From Lachnospiraceae bacterium (GTDB lineage: Bacteria; Bacillota; Clostridia; Lachnospirales; Lachnospiraceae), in the NCBI GenBank assembly GCA_017526745.1, contig JAFXQX010000029.1:186001-250000 (forward strand): DNA of 64,000 nucleotides, written 5' to 3'. This document shows positions 35,488 through 45,207 of this stretch, piece after piece. The position numbers and the translations under genes are program-made. Within the stretch, counting starts at the first letter, position 1. Each line of letters starts with the position of its first letter. The notes beneath the pieces are model-generated. The model was not told the origin of the DNA and ran no database searches. It worked only from the letters and a program-made list of their open reading frames with translations.

Positions 35488-35496
35488 TAAAGGCAG

Positions 35497-35527
35497 GCTT
35501 CCGATCAAGAGTCGGAAGCTTTTTTTT
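35497..35527 (+). terminator. Intrinsic terminator after sepF
   Basis: GCTTCCGA / TCGGAAGC, an 8-bp stem with a 7-base loop, followed by eight Ts. Confidence 0.92.
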
Positions 35528-35535
35528 GAGATATT

Positions 35536-36639
35536 ATGGATAATAAAGAAGGACTTGAAATCACATATAAAGACAGCGGAAGTTACCGTGTGGTGATCAG
35601 TGATGATTATAGTTCTCTGTCAGGGGAAGTTTTAGGACTGTTTCCGAACCTGAAAAGGATATTTGTCATTACCGACAGTAATGTTGAACCTCTGTATCTT
35701 TCCGAGGTCATGCATGAACTTGAAAATTGCTGCGAAAAGATATCCTCATATGTATTTACTGCAGGAGAGGCGAGCAAAAATCTTGAGACGGTAAATACCA
35801 TATATGATAAACTTCTTGCAGCAGATATTAACAAAAGAGATCTGATCGTCGCACTCGGCGGCGGAGTGTGCGGTGATATGGCCGCATTTGCCGCATCGAC
35901 ATATATGCGCGGAACAAGGTTTATCAACCTTCCGACGACACTTCTTTCGATGGCGGACTCATCTGTAGGGGGCAAGTGCGGCGTTGACTATCTATCATAC
36001 AAGAATCTTGTCGGAAGCATTTATATGCCTTCTCTTGTATACATGGCTGTATCTGCTCTAAAGACACTTCCGGACAGGGAGTATTCTTCGGGAATGGCCG
36101 AGATATTAAAAGCAGCCCTTATTAAGGATGCGGCGTTTTACGAATGGCTGATAGGTGATTTTACATCGGTTATGGATAAGGACAAAGAAACCGTGTCATA
36201 TATGCTTAATAAGGCGGTATCCATCAAGCAGTTCTATGTTACGAAAGATCCGTATGAAGAAAACGAAAGGATGATACTAAACTTCGGTCATACTATAGGT
36301 CATGCGCTTGAGAAATACTTTGACTTTAAGTATTCGCACGGGGAGTGCGTCTCCCTCGGAATGGCGGCCGCTTCATTCATATCCTATAAAAGATCGATAC
36401 TTACGGCAGAAGAGTATTATGAGATCAGGGATATGCTCGTGCCTTTCGGTCTCCCGATATCAATAGACGGATGTGATATTAAAAAGGTCATGGCCAACAT
36501 CTCGCATGACAAGAAGAACACGGATACCGGACTTAGGTTCATACTTCTTAAAAAAGCGGGAAAAGCCGTTATCGTAAATGATGTTACCGAAGATGAAATA
36601 AAAGATGCGATCAATGAACTGATCGTGGAATGGGATTGA
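35536..36639 (+). CDS. aroB: 3-dehydroquinate synthase AroB
   Basis: 367 residues. AroB cyclises DAHP to 3-dehydroquinate, the second step of the shikimate pathway, using NAD and Zn. Visible: FTAGEASKNLETVNTIYD (~75), the NAD loop GGGVCGDMAAFAASTYMRG (~109-127), TTLLSMADSSVGGKCGVD (~135-152), and zinc ligands in FGHTIGHALEK (~252). No other aro gene is adjacent. Only a weak GAG precedes the ATG, 8 bases after the sepF terminator, so how transcription and translation begin is unclear. Confidence 0.97.
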   Translation: MDNKEGLEITYKDSGSYRVVISDDYSSLSGEVLGLFPNLKRIFVITDSNVEPLYLSEVMHELENCCEKISSYVFTAGEASKNLETVNTIYDKLLAADINKRDLIVALGGGVCGDMAAFAASTYMRGTRFINLPTTLLSMADSSVGGKCGVDYLSYKNLVGSIYMPSLVYMAVSALKTLPDREYSSGMAEILKAALIKDAAFYEWLIGDFTSVMDKDKETVSYMLNKAVSIKQFYVTKDPYEENERMILNFGHTIGHALEKYFDFKYSHGECVSLGMAAASFISYKRSILTAEEYYEIRDMLVPFGLPISIDGCDIKKVMANISHDKKNTDTGLRFILLKKAGKAVIVNDVTEDEIKDAINELIVEWD

Positions 36640-36640
36640 T

Positions 36641-37192
36641 ATGGTTAGCAAAGTCAGAAGATGTATCTTTGATCTTGTACTCTTCCTGTGTCTTATCGGC
36701 ATAGACAGGATCACAAAAAAATGGGCCGTTTTAAGACTTGCCGGAAAAGATGGTATCACGCTTATTCCGAAAGTACTTGAACTGTACTATCTTCCCAACG
36801 GGAATACCGGTGCCGCATTCGGGATTTTATCCGGACACAGGGTTTTGTTTCTTTTGATCGCACTTATAGTTGTCCTGGCAATAGTATATCTGTTATGGAA
36901 CATGCCTGATCCTTCCAGATACAAGGTCATCGAGATCCTTCTGGTGTTTATCGCCGCAGGCGGGACGGGAAACATGATAGACCGTTTCATAAGCGGATCA
37001 GTTGTTGATTTTATTTATATCTCCTGCATCAATTTCCCGATATTCAATGTTGCCGACATGTATGTGAGCATATGTACGGTAATACTGGCACTTGTCGTAC
37101 TGTTCAGATTGTCCGAGGATGATTACAATACTCTTGAGGCTGCTTTTGCGGCTCCTTTTGCCAAACACTCCGGTAAGAACAAAAAGCAATGA
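36641..37192 (+). CDS. lspA: Lipoprotein signal peptidase LspA
   Basis: 183 residues with four membrane helices. LspA is the aspartic peptidase that removes signal peptides from diacylglyceryl-prolipoproteins such as the S11 carboxypeptidase in this window. The motifs DRITKKWAV (~24), YLPNGNTGAAFGIL (NTGAAF, ~50-63), GGTGNMIDRFISGSVVDFI (first catalytic Asp in NMIDR, ~106-124) and PIFNVADMYV (second Asp, ~132-141) are all present. It overlaps rluD by 4 bases, the common lspA-rluD pair. Confidence 0.96.
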   Translation: MVSKVRRCIFDLVLFLCLIGIDRITKKWAVLRLAGKDGITLIPKVLELYYLPNGNTGAAFGILSGHRVLFLLIALIVVLAIVYLLWNMPDPSRYKVIEILLVFIAAGGTGNMIDRFISGSVVDFIYISCINFPIFNVADMYVSICTVILALVVLFRLSEDDYNTLEAAFAAPFAKHSGKNKKQ

Positions 37193-38115
37193 AAGAATAT
37201 AACCTTACGGTTGAAGAAGATAACGAAAACGAGAGGATCGACAGGTATGTTGTTGGAGTACTTGCCGATCTTTCACGTTCATACATACAAAAACTCATCG
37301 ATCAGCAAAACATAACCGTTGAGAATAAAGCGGTAAAGGCAAGCTATAAGGTAAAGAGCGGCGAACGGATACAAGTGATCACCGAAGATGCTCTCATCCC
37401 CGATATAACAGCCGAGGATATACCGCTTGACATACTGTACGAAGATGAGGACGTCCTGGTAGTCAATAAACCGAAGGGAATGGTTGTTCATCCGGCACCG
37501 GGTCATTATGAACACACTCTTGTGAACGCAGTGATGTATCACTGCCGTAACAATCTTTCCGGTATCAACGGAGTGATGCGCCCGGGTATTGTTCACCGTA
37601 TAGATAAGGATACTTCCGGCTCCGTTATAATATGCAAGAATGACAGTGCACACCTTTGCATCGCCAAACAGCTCGAGGAACACTCCCTGAAAAGAGAGTA
37701 CCGCGCCATCGTATCGGGAGTAGTAAAGGAAGATACCGGTACGATAGACAAAAACATCGCCAGGTCAACGTCCGACAGAAAGAAGATGTGCATCAGTCCT
37801 TCGGGCAGGCGGGCCGTCACCCACTACGAAGTCATTCAGAGATTTAAGGATTTTACGTATGTAAAATGTACTCTTGAAACCGGACGTACTCATCAGATCA
37901 GGGTTCATATGGCTTCGATAGGCCACCCGGTCGCAGGGGATACTGTATATGGAAAGCAGGCAAAAACACCCGTAAAGACCGACGGGCAGGCATTACATGC
38001 ATATATTCTGGGTTTTGTACATCCTGTAAAAAACGAGTATATAGAGACTGTAGCTCCCATTCCGGACTATTTTGAAGAATTTCTTCTTAAGTGTCAAAAA
38101 ACAGTTAAAAAATAA
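37189..38115 (+). CDS. rluD: RluA-family pseudouridine synthase, RluD-like
   Basis: 308 residues. S4 domain (NERIDRYVVGVLADLSRSYIQ, in parts, ~13-33), then VVNKPKGMVVHPAPGHYEHTL (in parts) and the catalytic VHRIDKDTSGSVII (Asp in RID, ~137-150), and GRTHQIRVHMASIGHPVAGD (~232-251). The VHPAPGH and lspA context match RluD, which makes pseudouridines 1911, 1915 and 1917 in helix 69 of 23S rRNA. Position assignment rests on family knowledge only. Confidence 0.93.
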   Translation: MKEYNLTVEEDNENERIDRYVVGVLADLSRSYIQKLIDQQNITVENKAVKASYKVKSGERIQVITEDALIPDITAEDIPLDILYEDEDVLVVNKPKGMVVHPAPGHYEHTLVNAVMYHCRNNLSGINGVMRPGIVHRIDKDTSGSVIICKNDSAHLCIAKQLEEHSLKREYRAIVSGVVKEDTGTIDKNIARSTSDRKKMCISPSGRRAVTHYEVIQRFKDFTYVKCTLETGRTHQIRVHMASIGHPVAGDTVYGKQAKTPVKTDGQALHAYILGFVHPVKNEYIETVAPIPDYFEEFLLKCQKTVKK

Positions 38116-38133
38116 AAAGATCTGTGGTAGAAT
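38105..38133 (+). promoter_or_regulatory. Probable promoter upstream of the membrane coiled-coil gene
   Basis: TTAAAA (38105-38110), a 17-base spacer, and extended -10 TGG TAGAAT (38125-38133). A perfect 7-bp inverted repeat TATATGA / TCATATA (38141-38158, loop ATTC) lies just after the expected transcript start and could be an operator. Confidence 0.45.
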
Positions 38134-38181
38134 ACTGTATTATATGAATTCTCATATAAAATACTTGGTGGAGGGTTACTT

Positions 38182-38856
38182 ATGAGCGAAGAGAACAAAA
38201 CAGAAGTTATCAATCCGTACACGGGAGGGTCAAAGCTTACCGATTCCGATGTAAGGGAAATGCTTTCCAAAGTTAAGGACGGTGACAATCAGGTCATCGC
38301 ACGTATACTTGTGGAAATGATGAAAGAGAATGAAGAGTCGCAGAAGCGCGTCAAGATCCAGAGCATATTCAGCCTGTGCGCTTCCGTACTGTGCCTGATC
38401 ATCCTTATCATCATGCTCGTTACTATCAAGAACTTCATTCCTCAGCTTGAGACAGCTGTTGCAAATGCCAACAACCTGATCGTTTCCGTAAACGACGAGG
38501 TTACCAAGGTATCCGAAGTGGTTGATGATGCAACTGTTATCATTAATCAGGCAGGCGAAGCAATGACTGAGGCAAGCACAGCCATCACGACCGCATCAGA
38601 AGCCATCGAGAGCGTTAACGGTATGATGGGCGAAGTTCAGGCAGTTGTAGACAACCTTGACAAGAGCACACAGGAACTTGCAGCTATCAATCTTGATGAG
38701 ATGCTCGGTAATGTTAACTCTCTTGTTGAGACCAGTGAGAAGAGTGTTCAGGATACGGTTAAGAAGATCGATGACGTTGATCTTGATTCTCTTAACAAGG
38801 CTATCAAGGATCTGAGCACGATCATTGCTCCTCTGGCTAAACTGTTCAAGAAATAA
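38182..38856 (+). CDS. Membrane protein with chemoreceptor-like coiled coil, unknown function
   Basis: 224 residues, strong GGAGGG ribosome site. The soluble N-terminus (~1-55) leads into one membrane helix (~58-82). The rest is a long Ala/Val/Thr/Ser/Glu-rich helix with hydrophobic heptads, resembling methyl-accepting-protein coiled coils or DUF948 proteins but lacking a kinase-control tip. It may be a membrane-attached scaffold. There is no operon partner with a matching role: rluD upstream and ilvB downstream. Confidence 0.75.
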   Translation: MSEENKTEVINPYTGGSKLTDSDVREMLSKVKDGDNQVIARILVEMMKENEESQKRVKIQSIFSLCASVLCLIILIIMLVTIKNFIPQLETAVANANNLIVSVNDEVTKVSEVVDDATVIINQAGEAMTEASTAITTASEAIESVNGMMGEVQAVVDNLDKSTQELAAINLDEMLGNVNSLVETSEKSVQDTVKKIDDVDLDSLNKAIKDLSTIIAPLAKLFKK

Positions 38857-38889
38857 TCTTTAAACAAAAAACATAAAGAAGGTATATTT

Positions 38890-40506
38890 ATGATAGGCGC
38901 TGACGCTGTCGTAAAATGCCTGGAAAAAGAAGGGGTAACAACGCTGTTCGGGTATCCGGGCGTGGCGATTTGCCCCTTCTTTAACAGCATTTTAAACACT
39001 AAAATCGAATCAATACTCGTAAGAAGTGAACAAAATGCCGCACATGCTGCAAGCGGTTACGCAAGAGTATCCGGGAAGGCCGGAGTATGCGTAGCAACCA
39101 GCGGTCCCGGGGCTACCAATCTGATCACCGGGATCGCGACTGCATATGCGGATTCAATACCTCTTATCTGTATAACCGGGCAGGTCGATTCAAACCTTCT
39201 CGGCAGTGATGTTTTCCAGGAAGCCGACATTACCGGAGCGGCTGAAAGCTTCGTCAAATACAGTTATCTGGTCAAAGACGTATCGGATATCCCCCGAATA
39301 ATGAAAGAAGCTTTTCATATCGCGCAGACGGGACGAAAAGGCCCCGTTCTTATCGATATTCCGATCGATATCCAGAACAAGACCATACAAAACTTCAGAT
39401 ATCCCGAATCTGTAAACTTAAGAACATACAAGCCTACCGTTAAAGGCCATGCGGTACAGCTCAAAAAAGTAAGTAAAGAACTCGGGCGTGCCAAAAAACC
39501 GCTCATCTGCGCGGGCGGAGGAGTGATCCTTTCGGGCGCGCAAAAGGAACTGTGTGATTTTTCCCACAAATACAAGATCCCTGTTGTTTCTACAATGATG
39601 GGGATAAGTGCGATGTCTTCATCCGATCCGCTATATTACGGAATGATCGGAAACAACGGAAGAAGCTGCGCCAATAAGGCCATGCAGGAGTCGGATCTTC
39701 TCATCGTCATTGGTGCAAGGATAGCCGACAGGGCAGTATCCTCGCCAGATCTTGTGGCCAAAGACACCGTGCTCATTCATATCGACGTGGATCCCGCCGA
39801 GATCGGCAAGAATGTCGGACCGACAATTCCGATCGTAGGCGATATCAAGCATATATTTAACGATCTGGCCAAAGATACAGTACAGTGTAATTTTAAAATA
39901 TGGACCGATACTCTGGACAGATACCGCAATGCCGAAAAACCGAGAAAGAAACCTCATAAAGGTTATGTTGATCCGGCTCTTTTTGTCACAACGCTTTCAA
40001 ACAGGCTGAATGACAGGGCCGTATATGTTGCCGACGTCGGTCAGAACCAGATGTGGTCGTGCATGTACTATGTTGCCAAATCAGGAAGATTTTTGACAAG
40101 CGGAGGAATGGGAACGATGGGTTATTCCATTCCCGCAGCCATAGGGGCCAAGATGGCTGACAAAAGGCTGCAGGTAGTGGCCGTATGCGGTGACGGATCA
40201 TTTCAGATGTCCATGAACGAACTTGCCACCATGGCTGAGAACAAAACTGATGTAAAGGTGATCGTGTTTAATAACGGCTACCTCGGACTGGTCAGGGAAT
40301 ATCAGCATAATACGTATAACAAAAAATACTCGATGGTCGATCTGGGATCCTATCCCGATCTTTCAAAGATCGCCGAAGCATATTCAATGCCGTATCTGAG
40401 ACTGTCCGACAATAAAGACATGGAGAAGGCCATCGATGACCTTCTCGCCACAAAGGGCAGTGCGATCATGGAATGCATTATCGATCCGATGGATACCGTC
40501 AAATAG
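38890..40506 (+). CDS. ilvB: Acetolactate synthase large subunit IlvB
   Basis: 538 residues, slightly short of the usual ~560. A thiamine-diphosphate enzyme making acetolactate or acetohydroxybutyrate, the first shared step of branched-chain amino acid synthesis. N-terminal FGYPGVAICPFFN, catalytic Glu in VRSEQNAAHAASGYAR (~44-59), SGPGATNLITGIATAYADS (~74-92), and the ThDP motif GDGSFQMSMNELATMAENKTDVKVIVFNN in pieces (~436-464). Two regulatory subunit genes follow. The ribosome site is AGAAGG. Confidence 0.93.
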   Translation: MIGADAVVKCLEKEGVTTLFGYPGVAICPFFNSILNTKIESILVRSEQNAAHAASGYARVSGKAGVCVATSGPGATNLITGIATAYADSIPLICITGQVDSNLLGSDVFQEADITGAAESFVKYSYLVKDVSDIPRIMKEAFHIAQTGRKGPVLIDIPIDIQNKTIQNFRYPESVNLRTYKPTVKGHAVQLKKVSKELGRAKKPLICAGGGVILSGAQKELCDFSHKYKIPVVSTMMGISAMSSSDPLYYGMIGNNGRSCANKAMQESDLLIVIGARIADRAVSSPDLVAKDTVLIHIDVDPAEIGKNVGPTIPIVGDIKHIFNDLAKDTVQCNFKIWTDTLDRYRNAEKPRKKPHKGYVDPALFVTTLSNRLNDRAVYVADVGQNQMWSCMYYVAKSGRFLTSGGMGTMGYSIPAAIGAKMADKRLQVVAVCGDGSFQMSMNELATMAENKTDVKVIVFNNGYLGLVREYQHNTYNKKYSMVDLGSYPDLSKIAEAYSMPYLRLSDNKDMEKAIDDLLATKGSAIMECIIDPMDTVK

Positions 40507-40517
40507 GAAGGTTCGCT

Positions 40518-41003
40518 ATGAAAAGGTTATATTCAATACTTGTCGAGAACAGATCCGGCGTGCTGGCAAAGGTATCCGGTCTGTTTGCAAGAAGATGTTT
40601 CAATATCGATTCGCTTGCTGTCGGTACTACTGATGATCCTGATATTTCATGCATTACGGTCGTAAGTTCGGGCGATAAAGGAACTCTTGAGCAGATCGAA
40701 AAACAGCTCAACAAGAAGATCAATGTCATTAAGATCAAGACCTTTGCCGAAGAGGAGAGTATCTCCAGAGAACTGATGCTCGTCAAGGTCAGATACACCG
40801 CCAAAACGCGGCGCGACATAATGGAGATATGCGAGATACTTGATGCCAAGATCGTTGACATGTCGAAGAACCAGATGATGATCCAGATATGCGATACTCC
40901 CGAAAAATCGCAGCTTCTTCTTCAGATGCTGAACGGTGTGGCGATCACCGAAGTCGCAAGATGCGGAACTTTGGCACTTCCCAAATGCGGTCTTTCGGAT
41001 TAG
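40518..41003 (+). CDS. ilvN: Acetolactate synthase small subunit IlvN, first copy
   Basis: About 161 residues from ATG 40518 (GGAAGG upstream); a longer in-frame extension into ilvB is rejected. An N-terminal ACT domain is clear: YSILVENRSGVLAKVSGLFARRCFNIDSLAVG (in pieces), GDKGTLEQIEKQLNKKINVIKI and so on, followed by the C-terminal ALS_ss domain. It gives valine feedback control to IlvB. It directly follows ilvB, so it is the likely cognate subunit. A second, clearly related copy follows after a separate promoter. Confidence 0.93.
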   Translation: MKRLYSILVENRSGVLAKVSGLFARRCFNIDSLAVGTTDDPDISCITVVSSGDKGTLEQIEKQLNKKINVIKIKTFAEEESISRELMLVKVRYTAKTRRDIMEICEILDAKIVDMSKNQMMIQICDTPEKSQLLLQMLNGVAITEVARCGTLALPKCGLSD

Positions 41004-41009
41004 CCCCGA

Positions 41010-41038
41010 TTGACAATGAAAACGGCTGATAATACAAT
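41010..41038 (+). promoter_or_regulatory. Internal promoter before the second ilvN and ilvC
   Basis: TTGACA (41010-41015), a 17-base spacer, and TACAAT (41033-41038). It lies just after the first ilvN stop, so ilvN2-ilvC can be transcribed separately from ilvB-ilvN1. Confidence 0.7.
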
Positions 41039-41074
41039 TGTTTAAGCAGTAATATAAAGGAGCGTATACATTAA

Positions 41075-41575
41075 ATGGTTAGAGTCATTCAGCTGATCGT
41101 AGATAACACTTCCGGTGTTCTTTCAAGGATTTCCGGCCTGTTCTCACGACGCGGCTATAACATTGAAAGCATCACTGCCGGCATCACGGCCGATCCCAGA
41201 TACACCAGGATCACTATAGTCACAAGCGGTGATGAGAATATCCTCGAACAGATCGAAAAGCAGGTTGGAAAGCTTATAGATGTCCGGGATATCAGGGTAT
41301 TGGAACCCGCAGAGTCGGTATACAGGGAGCTCGTCCTTATAAAGGTCAAGGTCGGCGAGGACAAACGTCAGGCACTTGTTACCGTATGCGATGTTTTCCG
41401 TGCCAAGATCATCGATATCACAACCGATTCGATGATAATAGAGCTTACCGGCACTCAGTCCAAGATCAATGCTTTCATTGAAATGCTGAGTGATTATGAG
41501 ATACTTGAAATTGCCAGAACCGGTATCGCAGGTCTTCGCCGCGGAAGCGAAGGAGTTGTAAATCTTAATGATTAA
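41075..41575 (+). CDS. ilvN: Acetolactate synthase small subunit IlvN, second copy
   Basis: 166 residues, same two-domain layout as the first copy: LIVDNTSGVLSRISGLFSRR, YNIESITAGITADPRYTRIT and GDENILEQIEKQVGKLIDVRDI. By eye, the two copies agree at roughly half of the positions. This copy looks closer to the canonical IlvH/IlvN family (RGYNIESI, TRITIV), while the first has RCFNIDSL. It has its own promoter and an AAAGGAG ribosome site and is followed by ilvC, so it may be the more conserved regulator. Confidence 0.93.
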   Translation: MVRVIQLIVDNTSGVLSRISGLFSRRGYNIESITAGITADPRYTRITIVTSGDENILEQIEKQVGKLIDVRDIRVLEPAESVYRELVLIKVKVGEDKRQALVTVCDVFRAKIIDITTDSMIIELTGTQSKINAFIEMLSDYEILEIARTGIAGLRRGSEGVVNLND

Positions 41576-41582
41576 ACCTTAG

Positions 41583-42617
<1,035 letters not shown>

Positions 42618-42633
42618 TAAATGGAGGGATCCG

Positions 42634-43269
42634 GTGAAAAGCATAATTACCGTAGGAAGACAATTCGGAACTGGCGGACATGAGATCGGACAGAAACTTG
42701 CCGAAAAGCTCGGGATCAAGTGTTATGACAAGGACATCATAAAGAGAGCAGCCCAGGAATCGGGATTGTGCCATGAGATACTCGAAAACAACGATGAACG
42801 TCCTACCAGCAGTTTTCTCTATAATCTGGTCATGGATACGTATTCGTTCGGGATTACCAATACGAGTTATGTGGATATGCCGCTTTCCCATAAAGTATTT
42901 CTTGCGCAGTTCGATACGATCAAGAAGATCGCCAACGAAGGGCCCTGCGTTATCGTCGGACGTTGTGCAGACTATGCCCTTGCCGATTACGATAACGTGT
43001 TAAATCTGTTTATCTACGGTGATATGGATAAGCGCATCTCGAGGGTCATGAACAAATACAGTGTGTCCGAAAAGGATGCCAGAGACATGATCATCAAGAA
43101 GGACAAGCAGCGTGCGAGCTATTACAACTATTATTCCACAAAAAAGTGGGGCAAAGCAGAAACCTATAACCTCTGTGTCGACTCGACGCTCCTTGGCAGG
43201 GACGGCACAGTTGAACTGCTTTACCAGTTTGTTATGGATTACGAGAAGATGATATCACAGGGCGAATGA
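42634..43269 (+). CDS. Cytidylate kinase-like protein
   Basis: 211 residues, GTG start with GGAGGGA 5-11 bases upstream. P-loop in GRQFGTGGHEIGQKLAEKLG (~7-26), then CYDKDIIKRAA. The family (AAA_26/cytidylate kinase-like) is common in Clostridia but distinct from genuine Cmk; the phosphate-binding loop is RQFGTGG rather than GPSGSGKGT. The nucleotide substrate is unproven. It follows ilvC by 16 bases and probably shares its message. Confidence 0.82.
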   Translation: MKSIITVGRQFGTGGHEIGQKLAEKLGIKCYDKDIIKRAAQESGLCHEILENNDERPTSSFLYNLVMDTYSFGITNTSYVDMPLSHKVFLAQFDTIKKIANEGPCVIVGRCADYALADYDNVLNLFIYGDMDKRISRVMNKYSVSEKDARDMIIKKDKQRASYYNYYSTKKWGKAETYNLCVDSTLLGRDGTVELLYQFVMDYEKMISQGE

Positions 43270-43281
43270 CCGGAGAAGGAA

Positions 43282-44676
43282 TTGAAGGATAACAACCGCA
43301 GTCACAATTTTTATTTCAAGGTAGGGATAAACGGACTTCTAATCGTATGCGGAGGTATATTCTTCTATTACATTCTTTTCCACTCCGATAAACTTTCCGA
43401 GCTTCTTACCAAGTTCTTTTCGATCCTGACTCCGCTTATAAGCGGACTGGTAATAGCCTATATCCTGAATCCTGTCATGAGATTTATAGAGAATAAGTGC
43501 TTTACCCACTTGTGGATAAAGGCCGGAAAGAAAGAGACATTGTCCTTCAAACAGGGTAGGATCATAAGGATAATAAGCGCATTCCTTACCCTTATCCTGT
43601 TCATAGCTATAATATATGCTCTGCTGATATCGCTCCTTCCTCAGATGATAGTCAGTATACAGAGCATTCTGAACAAGGCTTCCAAATTCTTCTTAAATAT
43701 CAACGAATACTATGACAAGGTGCTTGTAGGGCAGCCCCGGCTGGAAGAACTGCTCAAACAGTACAGTGTTGATATGTCACAGCTGTTCTATTCAAAGGTA
43801 CTTCCGTATTTTGAAGATCTGATCAGCAAATCATCGTCAAGTATCCTCGGAAGCATAATCTCGATATTCAAGAGCCTGTTAAACTTCATAATCGGTATCA
43901 TCATCGCGCTCCATCTTCTTATCGACAAAGAAAAGTACTGCGCCCAGGCCAAGAAGGTATTGTATGCATTCCTGAAGAGGGAGAGAGCCAACAATTTTAT
44001 CAATAACTTGCGTTATTCAGATAAGATATTCGGCGGATTCATCTCAGCCAAGGTCATTGATTCGATCATCATCGGCATACTGTGCTATATCGGAATGCTG
44101 ATCTTGAAGCTGCCTTATCCCGTACTTATCGCAGTCGTTGTTGGAATAACGAACGTTATTCCATATTTCGGACCCTTTATCGGAGCTATCCCGAGTGCTT
44201 TCTTTATACTGATCGTCGATCCGAAGAAGTGCCTGATCTTCCTGATATTTGTGATCGTACTTCAGCAGTTCGACGGAAACATACTCGGTCCCAAGATACT
44301 CGGAGACTCCACGGGACTCAACAGTTTCTGGGTCATATTCTCGATCACCGTTTTCTCCGGCCTGTTCGGAGTAGTCGGAATGTTCATAGGCGTGCCGGTA
44401 TTTGCCGTAATATATGCCGCATTCAGGACTCTTATCAATACAAGGCTCGAGATCAAGCATATGCCTTATGAGACCGCCTATTATATAAGCTCCGATTTTA
44501 CACCGGAAGAGGATGGTGTCAGCAATACCGGAAAATCATTCAGATTTGTTCAAAAGACATTTGACAGAGTAACCAAAGAGACATATGAAGAGGAGCTCGA
44601 CCGTGCCAATGCCGTTTCTGTTTCCTCTTCGGTGGATGCTCTCCTTAATGATAAGGATGAGCGTACTGACAGCTGA
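43282..44676 (+). CDS. AI-2E family transporter (PF01594-type permease)
   Basis: 464 residues, TTG start with CCGGAGAAGG upstream. Eight or so membrane helices, with the family's C-terminal signature ILGDSTGLNSFWVIFSITVF in part, then GLFGVVGMFIGVPVFAVIYA. A soluble coiled segment (~130-195) lies in the first half, as is usual. Members export small molecules or act as Na+/H+ antiporters; the AI-2 name comes from E. coli TqsA and should not be taken as function. A ~75-residue acidic tail follows the last helix. Confidence 0.85.
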   Translation: MKDNNRSHNFYFKVGINGLLIVCGGIFFYYILFHSDKLSELLTKFFSILTPLISGLVIAYILNPVMRFIENKCFTHLWIKAGKKETLSFKQGRIIRIISAFLTLILFIAIIYALLISLLPQMIVSIQSILNKASKFFLNINEYYDKVLVGQPRLEELLKQYSVDMSQLFYSKVLPYFEDLISKSSSSILGSIISIFKSLLNFIIGIIIALHLLIDKEKYCAQAKKVLYAFLKRERANNFINNLRYSDKIFGGFISAKVIDSIIIGILCYIGMLILKLPYPVLIAVVVGITNVIPYFGPFIGAIPSAFFILIVDPKKCLIFLIFVIVLQQFDGNILGPKILGDSTGLNSFWVIFSITVFSGLFGVVGMFIGVPVFAVIYAAFRTLINTRLEIKHMPYETAYYISSDFTPEEDGVSNTGKSFRFVQKTFDRVTKETYEEELDRANAVSVSSSVDALLNDKDERTDS

Positions 44677-44684
44677 GCATTGAC

Positions 44685-45137
44685 ATGAGATTTCTTATCC
44701 AGGTAGTAAAGAGAGCATCGGTTGATACCGGGGGCAGAACGATTGGATCCATTGAAAAAGGATTCCTTGTTTTTGTGGGAGTTAGCGACGCCGATACAAA
44801 GGAAACCGCTGACAGGATGATCAAAAAAGCCGTAAACCTTCGTATCTTTGAGGATGAAAACGGGAAAACCAACCTGTCTATCGGTGATGTCGGCGGCTCC
44901 ATGCTGGTCATTTCCCAGTTTACGCTCTATGCCGACTGCAGGAAAGGCAACAGGCCTTCCTTTATAAAGGCAGGAGAGCCCGGTCATGCAAACGAGCTCT
45001 ACGAATATATTATAGATGAACTCAGGGATACATATAATATAAACACTTCTACCGGATCTTTCGGTGCCGATATGCAGGTGAGTCTTGTAAACGACGGACC
45101 GTTCACTGTTATGCTTGATTCTGACGACCTGTTCTGA
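44685..45137 (+). CDS. dtd: D-aminoacyl-tRNA deacylase Dtd
   Basis: 150 residues, full length. It hydrolyses D-amino acids (and Gly on tRNA-Ala) from mischarged tRNA. The SQFTLYADCRKGNRPSF block (~78-94, the SQxxL motif) and the C-terminal NDGPFTVMLDS (NxGPxT motif, Gly-Pro in cis, ~136-146) are both present. RFLIQVVKRASVD is a typical start. It follows the AI-2E gene by 8 bases. Confidence 0.96.
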   Translation: MRFLIQVVKRASVDTGGRTIGSIEKGFLVFVGVSDADTKETADRMIKKAVNLRIFEDENGKTNLSIGDVGGSMLVISQFTLYADCRKGNRPSFIKAGEPGHANELYEYIIDELRDTYNINTSTGSFGADMQVSLVNDGPFTVMLDSDDLF

Positions 45138-45161
45138 TATCGGATCTAGTATTTTTCACAG

Positions 45162-45190
45162 TTGACAATTTCAAACATTTGTTCGATAAT
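45162..45190 (+). promoter_or_regulatory. LexA-controlled promoter of the Y-family polymerase
   Basis: TTGACA (45162-45167), a 17-base spacer, and GATAAT (45185-45190). A LexA-box-like palindrome CAAACATTTGTTCG (45172-45185) fills the spacer and matches 12 of 14 positions of the Bacillus-type consensus CGAACRNRYGTTYG. Confidence 0.85.
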
Positions 45191-45207
45191 TATGATGGAA
45201 GGTTAGT

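Noticed and set aside
38857..38889. T-box or leader peptide before ilvB
   Set aside because: Only 33 bases separate the genes and they contain just a ribosome site; no structure is possible.
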